This document shows, in pieces, positions 24,716-30,033 of a stretch of DNA of 30,033 nucleotides. The stretch is from NCBI GenBank assembly GCA_009733575.1, contig ML769958.1, forward strand, positions 1-30,033, in the 5' to 3' direction. A program made the translations under genes and the position numbers. The notes beneath the pieces were generated by a model. That model ran no database searches, had not been told where the DNA came from, and was given only the letters and a program-made list of their open reading frames with translations. The stretch is from Gymnopus androsaceus JB14. Lineage: Eukaryota > Basidiomycota > Agaricomycetes > Agaricales > Omphalotaceae. Numbering within the stretch: position 1 is the stretch's first letter; each line of letters opens with the position of its first letter.

Positions 24716-27700
24716 ATGAAAAACAAGAAATCAGTCTCCTGTCCTTTTTGTGGACGCCAACTCAACACCCAACAGGGTATCAACAGCCATATTCAACAAA
24801 CCCATTGCAATACGAGACCTGACCTTGTTCCTCTGTCCATGTTTATACCCAACACACCTCCGCATGTTTCGAATAGCCCTATACCCAGCATCGACCAAGA
24901 CAACCCCCCTCTTTTCGAAGGTGACCATTGTGAGGATACCGATGCATATGATTATTTTGAACTGGGTAGCTTGGATGGTGATTTCCCGGAACCATCTGGC
25001 AAAGAACCATCTGGCAAAGAACCGTGTACAGTTGGATATCCAGTGCTGCTCGAGTGATGGGGCATGGAAAAACCGCGTTGGATCTGTTCGACGAAGACCA
25101 ATTCTCTGACCAGAGGAAGCTCAACCTCTATTACCCCTGGGCTTCAAAGGGTGAATGGGAGATGGCGCAATACCTGCTCAAGTCTTCTCTCTCCCTTGCT
25201 GACATTGATGAATTTCTGAAGCTTGAGCTGGTACGTTTACATGCCTCTTTATTCTGAAAATATCTTAAAAACTGTTTTAGGTCAAGAGGATGAGCCTGTC
25301 GTTTAGGATGGCTAAAGAACTTTGATCCAGGGCGGACCTCCTTCCACCCACACCGCAGTGGAAATACCGAGCTATCCCTGCTCAGCCAGGGTTTCCATCA
25401 AAGAATCCCCTGGTTCTCTACTACCATGATGCTGTTGAATGTCTTCAGCACGTCATGAGAAGCCCCCTGATTCAGGACTCCTTGAACTTCATGCCTTTGC
25501 AGATATTCAGTAACACTACCAAGATGATGAGAGTCTATGAGTCGTGGCTTTCTGGAAACAGGGCATGGAGCATGCAGGTATGTATCCTTGTTTTTTGCTT
25601 TCCGTTCAACACATAATCTAACCAAGGTGAGTAGAGCCAAATTCCTACCGGCGCTACTCTCTTAGGAACCATACTGTCTTCAGATAAGACCACCATCTCT
25701 GTGATAACTGGGAACCGCGTTGCCCATCCTCTTCTGATTTCCTTGGCAAACATCGACTCTGAGGTTCTATCTAAAGCGTTGAACCATCTGTTCAGCCTCC
25801 TTGCTTTAATTCCGATACCACGGTACACAAATCCCAAGCGAGAGGTGAATGGAGTTTGTGAAAACCGACTTTATCACCAATCCCTCGACATTGTACTGGA
25901 GCCCCTGAAGAAGGCTGCCTCAATCGGAATCATGATGACGGATCCTGTAGGTCAGATGCGCTTCTGCTACACCCCATGCACTAGCTTCATTGTCGACACC
26001 CCTGAAGCATCACTCATTGCCTGTGTTGGAGGGGGCGGGAAAACCTCTCCGTTCACCACCGCTACCTACAAGGATTATGGTGATCCCTATCGACACCCAC
26101 CTCGGACAGCCAACTCCACCCTAGTCGACTATAGACAACATCGATGTCGCTGCGCACGATATTGCATCATATTGGCAGGTGGCGCAAAAGGCTCGTACCA
26201 ACGGGGTCGTTGATCCATTCTGGCGGGATTGGCCGCTGGCTGAACCCTGCGAGTTCCTTACTCCCGAGCCCCTTCATCACTGGCATAAAATGTTCTTTGA
26301 TCATGATCTGAAATGGTGCATCGAAGCAGTGGGAGCCCCTGAGCTGAATTTTTGCTTCAGCCTTCTCCAGCCCAGAGTTGGTTTCCGAAGGTTCCCTGAT
26401 GGGGTATCTACGTTGAAGCAGGTCACTGGAAAAACGCACCGTGACCTTCAGCGTTCTCTAATCCCACTAATTGCTGGAGCTGTCTCGAGTCGATTCCTTG
26501 CAGGTTTGCATGCTCTGACAGACTTCCGGTATTCCGGGAAACCTCCTCGATTCAACAATGGCACTTCCGCCCGTATTCAGCTTGCTTTAGATGAGTTCCA
26601 TGCTTATAAGGGTGAAATAGTCGACATTGGTGCTCGGGTAAATCCCAAAGGCCAACCTCTTGATAACTGGCATATTCCGAAGCTTGAATTTATGCAAAGC
26701 GTTGTTCCCAGTATAGCTGCTTCCGGCCCAGTTTCTCAGTGGAGCACTGATGTCACGGAACATGCTCATATCACCCAGGTGAAGGAGCCTGCCTGAGCAG
26801 GAAATAACAAGGATTATGAATCCCAAATTGTTCGTCACCTGGACATGCTTTCCCGCCTGCGAGACTTTGATCTGATGACTTCTATGAAGGAATCAAAGGT
26901 TGACTTTCGCGTGGTGGAGGAGGATACTGAGGATGTAGATTTGAGCCTGAAAATGGCGGTGAGGACCTGCCAGATGAAGAGGCAAGGTGCACGTTGCTGT
27001 CGTCATCCGCCCAGCTAGTTGCTCACCTCACTTCTGGTTCAAAGTTTGGCGGGGCAAAAAGGCGTAAGGCAGACCTATTTCTATCGATCCCTATCCACTG
27101 CCCAAAAACCCAAATGCCCTGCTACCACATAATGTTGCTACACATCAACATTTACATGACGATTCAGGATGTACCGCCTTCCATCTTGTTCGAGATCCTG
27201 ACTTTAAAAACCCTTGACTTGAACCAAGCAGCTGAGCTGTTCCATCTTCCAGACCTTGTTGGTTCGTTGAAGGATTACATGGATCGGTTTAACCGAAGGG
27301 ACCAAGACGTTTACTGTTGGTGGGAGGAGGAGCGGTGGTCCCAACTCCGACCTTCCTTTCTTGCGTAGTCAAAATTTGGTCCAAGGTGGTATTACAGGGA
27401 TAACAATACTTCGATATGGACCTGGTAACTGAGCCCTATACCAGTATTTGCGCTCCTGCCAGGTAAGGAATGGGTGTATGGGCATCAGGACTGTGCCATC
27501 ATAAATGTTGATCCCGGTGCATGCTGGCCTCGGAGTTCAATGAACGGTAAGTCTTCCTCTAGCCTGAGTATTGCCATCTGTGGCTAACATCCTTCAAAGG
27601 TCATTTCAGTTGCTGCTGTCAAGGTGATATTCACTGTTGCTCAGCCAAAAAAACCCACAAAACCTATTCCCGGAACTGACCGATTCTTTGCCTATTGCGA

Positions 27701-28035
27701 ATGATTTGATGATAGTTGCTCAAGAAGCTCCCTCCCCTGAATATGCACACCTTCCACTTTTTAGTGCTTGGGATAACCACAGTCCTGACTATTTTACAGG
27801 ATGTTATGTTCTAAAACAGGCGAGAAGAAGCAATGGAGAACCTTTGGGCAATGTTATTCCTTTGACGCAATTCTGATCTCTAGCTGACCTTATCCCTCAG
27901 CTTCGAGCCAAAGCTAACTGACAATTTTCTCCATTTACAAGCTTCCATCTGAACAACGAGTTTTTTTTGAACAAATACTTTGACCATGAGATATACTATA
28001 CATTAGAACACACCGATCCATGTTTATCAGCATAA
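24716..28035 (+). pseudogene. Plavaka-type (CACTA-like) transposase gene, inactivated
   Basis: The N-terminus has a C2H2 finger (CPFCGRQLNTQQGINSHIQQ, then THC). Family blocks follow in order: LDLFDEDQFSDQRKLNLYYP; KGEWEMAQYLLKSSLSLADI; LFYHD-type segment LVLYYHDAVECLQHVM; TTISVITGNRVAHPLLISLA; LDIVLEPLKKAASIGIMMTD; NGVVDPFWRDWPLAEPCEF; TPEPLHHWHKMFFDHDLKWC; WHIPKLEFMQSVVPSI; and a C-terminal DUF6830-like part (DYFTGCYVLKQARRSNGEPL; NKYFDHEIYY). Defects are a TGA at 25,323-25,325, a frameshift near 25,652, another near 26,128, a TGA at 26,794-26,796 and further shifts after 26,960. The exon 1 junction (about 24,966-25,054) is either an 89-bp intron or a shift. GT-AG introns at 25,231-25,280 and about 25,579-25,626 are conserved. 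The transposase would have moved the large element; this copy cannot. Confidence 0.8.
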
Positions 28036-28257
28036 GTAGGGTAGTTATTTTGTTTCAAGTTGGCGAGACTCAGCTTATCTGCACTAGTTGTACATGGAAC
28101 ATATTTATTTTCTTTTGTTCAGCTAAGTAAGATGGCAGCAGTGCATCTAGACCAGGTGCAAGGCACGCGCATGGTGGAAAAGTGCTTTGCGGCGGCGCTA
28201 GTAGCGCCGCTGCAGACAGATGATGAAATGCCAAAATGAGCTGACAGCTGTGTTGAC

Positions 28258-28370
28258 AGCTCGGTGATCCCACAGAAGCTCATAGGAACCCATAGGAACC
28301 CATAGCACTTCATAGAACTATGGCTGCTATGACCTGCTATGGCTTGCTATGACTTCTATGACGATCACCC
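28258..28370. repeat. Right subterminal inverted array (CATAG / CTATG units)
   Basis: CATAGGAACC, CATAGGAACC, CATAGCACTT and CATAGAAC are followed by CTATGGCTGC, CTATGACCTG, CTATGGCTTG and CTATGACTTC. GGTGATC (28,262) and GATCACC (28,363) close the arms. The unit types match those of the left array at 12,899-13,016, which ties the two ends to one element family. Confidence 0.6.
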
Positions 28371-28384
28371 AGGTTTTGCTGATG

Positions 28385-28953
28385 TACTGGAACTTACTTG
28401 TGATTATGTCTACTTTTAACTAGGTATACTGTACTATTTTGACCAAATTTTGACCAGGTCACAGGTCAAATTTTGAACTCTTTTGGTGTGACATTCCCGG
28501 AATTGCCTCAAAAAATACAAGATTTCAGTCTAAAATGAGTTGGTCACAGTTGCAAGGGCCTGCCAAATCAACTGAAATGTATGTCCTAAGTACTTTAACA
28601 GCCTACATTATATATAAATTAAGCAAACAAAGTACATTGATCACTAATCAAGTAGGATGTACAAGCACAATTCACCAAGTACATCAAGTAGATTGTACTG
28701 TCATGCGGCCTCTTTTTCCAATGAGGAATGACGTCATACTTCTCTGCTTTTCTTTACCGAGATAACAGGAAGAAAACGCTGCAGGACTACGATGATCGAC
28801 TGAAACAGTTGATAGCATATTCACTGCAAGTCCGCCAGTCTTTGGAGGTGGTTTCTTAACTCATTCAAAAATTCCAGTTCTCCTGCTTGACAAATATTGA
28901 GATGATTGTTTGCCAAATTAAAGTCAGTGGTGCGCAATCTAGTTCTGAAACCA
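28385..28953 (+). other. Flank right of the composite element, with a short orphan coding fragment
   Basis: Most of this interval is gene-free. Around 28,767-28,857 a plus frame reads NRKKTLQDYDDRLKQLIAYS followed by LQVRQSLEVVS and a stop. The segment is charged and helical, with no start. TTTTGACCAAATTTTGACC and its inverse GGTCAAATTTTGA (28,437-28,476) form a small imperfect palindrome. Confidence 0.3.
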
Positions 28954-29571
28954 CATCAGCAAAACCTGGGTGAACGCTGTAGGCTGCTGTGGGTTGAGCG
29001 TTGCTCAACCATTCTGACATCTGTCATTCTCAAGTGATGGATACAGCCTGATGTGGCGATGGGGATCTGGGACATTATTTAATCAGTGTGCACACAATGC
29101 AGTTTCAACGTTCAACTTTTTCTCCCCCCACTGAGCTCAACTTGACTTGGACTGTAAGTTCTCCTCTTTCAAGGTCCTCAATATATGTTTGATCATTTCT
29201 TTTAGCTTCATTCACACTAAAGTAGACATTAAGGTAGCAGTTATTACTTAGTCTTACATAGAGTACTGTAGACCCAGTAGTTGCAAACTAGTACTAGTAT
29301 TTTTTGCAATTGATGATGATTTTATGACCATAATTTTGCTCCGATTTCACTCTCGCAAACCCGGGCCAAGGAAAAAATTCAAAAAAGTAATACATTTGGT
29401 ATTGAATAGAACCCTGACGCTGATTTCGGACAGTGTACTTGTGAGATCCACAGCAATCCACAGCAGTCCACAGTTCTGGACAGAGGGGTACCTTGCTGTG
29501 GGTGCTGTGGGTGCTGTGGGTGCTGGACAGAGCTGGACAGTGTGGTAGGACTACCTGTCCTGCTGGTAGCC
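28954..29571. mobile_element. Possible further element of the CATCAGCAAAACCTGG family, right end uncertain
   Basis: The terminal sequence CATCAGCAAAACCTGGG (28,954-28,970) matches the composite element ends in the outward-left orientation. A palindromic array follows at 29,443-29,565 (CCACAGCAATCCACAGCAG, then CTGTGGGTGCTGTGGGTGC). No clean inverted terminal copy closes it; the best candidate, CCTGTCCTGCTGGTAG near 29,571, is weak. It could be a small non-autonomous relative or a broken end. Confidence 0.35.
28994..29012. repeat. Perfect 8-bp-stem hairpin
   Basis: GGTTGAGC and GCTCAACC pair around a three-base loop (GTT), about 25 bp inside the terminal sequence at 28,954. It resembles a subterminal hairpin of a DNA transposon; no T-run follows, so it does not look like a terminator. 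Confidence 0.5.
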
Positions 29572-29575
29572 CAAT

Positions 29576-30033
29576 AGGTATTCTTTCATTTTATTGTTAT
29601 ATCTTATTCTTATTCTTCAAACTACTACATACACGATACGTTTAATTCTTTTCTTTTATTTTATTTTTCTCTTTACTTTGCGCGCCTCAGCAATCGCGGA
29701 CTTTACAACGCCGATCAAACTCTCGGCATCATTTCTCGAACCGGACCGTTTCCCTTATTTCCAACCATCACTTCCCCTCTTTCGTTTTACTTCCTTTCCC
29801 TACCACGCCAATATTTCACAACTACTACACCTATCGACAAACGGCAAATTCCTTCGACATCATCGCTACTTCCGCTATCAGGACATGGAGAAGGGAGGAG
29901 TTTGGATAAGAAGGATAGGTCAAGGTGCTCGGTTTTCGTACGTTTTAATTAATATTCAAATTCTTCCTCAACTATTTTCCTTAATCATCATTCCCCTTTC
30001 CGTCGCCAAACTCGATAGCTGCCAAGGCGTCGA
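29576..30033. other. Right edge without a recognised gene
   Basis: AT-rich and pyrimidine-rich sequence (29,585-29,680, TTTTATTTTATTTTTC type) is followed by CT-rich sequence to about 29,870. This is compatible with the promoter and leader of a plus-strand gene; a frame starting ATGGAGAAGGGAGGAGTTTG at 29,885 runs to the window edge, but I do not recognise it. Confidence 0.25.

Larger units (their letters stand above)
12875..28384. mobile_element. Putative 15.5-kb composite Plavaka-type DNA transposon carrying a TET-like dioxygenase and a DUF6532 gene
   Basis: The left end CATCAGCAGAACCTGGG (12,875) and the right end, complement of CATCAGCAAAACCTGGG (ending 28,384), agree at 16 of 17 positions in inverted orientation. 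Both are followed inward by arrays of CATAG and CTATGGNNTGCTATG units. TA flanks both ends. No internal copy of the opposite end was found that would make either terminus a separate small element. Inside lie, in order, a DUF6532 gene (minus), an intact hAT element, a TET-like gene (plus) and a Plavaka transposase gene (plus) whose stop is about 350 bp from the right end. The shared boundary is inference; 12.2 kb separates the DUF6532 3' end from the transposase stop side, excluding the 3.85-kb hAT gives an original length of about 11.7 kb. Confidence 0.5.

Noticed and set aside
12873..28386. A longer target duplication for the composite element
   Set aside because: Only TA is shared at the two flanks; 3-bp and 8-bp comparisons do not match, so no longer duplication is claimed.

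Overview
The window looks like nuclear DNA of a basidiomycete, most likely a mushroom-forming agaricomycete. The genes are split by many 41-66 bp GT-AG introns plus at least one clear GC-AG intron. The families present (DUF6532, Plavaka transposase, fungal TET-like dioxygenase, VIT-vWA and F-box proteins) are typical of Agaricomycetes. There are no bacterial operons, rRNA genes or CRISPR arrays. Every assignment below was made by reading translations and repeats by eye; no database search was run.

Left part (1-10,240), host-type genes on the minus strand. A retroelement-like reverse transcriptase tail fragment (1-378) is followed by a large gene (682-4117). Its seven exons join in one open frame and encode a VIT domain, a vWA domain with an intact MIDAS, an embedded diverged histone H4, and the usual VIT-vWA C-terminal region. 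Next come an F-box gene with one apparent frameshift (4956-6389) and a secreted LysM gene with three LysM modules (8771-10,240). Three copies of one short inverted-repeat (TIR) element lie here. One copy is split by a further nested element, and one sits inside a LysM coding exon.

Middle and right part (11,311-28,384), a transposon-dense block. A 1 kb element (11,311-12,315) carries a nested hAT-type miniature element. A sequence end at 12,875 (CATCAGCARAACCTGGG) is matched in inverted orientation at 28,384, and both ends carry arrays of CATAG/CTATG repeats. The 15.5 kb between them looks like one large composite DNA transposon. It holds a DUF6532 gene (minus), a divergently transcribed TET-like 2OG-Fe(II) dioxygenase gene (plus) and a Plavaka-type transposase gene (plus). 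A complete 3,853-bp hAT transposon with an intact 893-aa transposase and a perfect 8-bp target duplication has landed in the intergenic region between the first two.

The older cargo is decaying. The Plavaka, DUF6532 and TET-like genes all carry frameshifts or stops, and several stops can be explained as CGA to TGA (CpG to TpG), which would fit cytosine-methylation damage. The hAT is intact, so it is the youngest layer. The right end (28,385-30,033) has another copy of the same terminal sequence and a palindromic subterminal array but no recognised gene.
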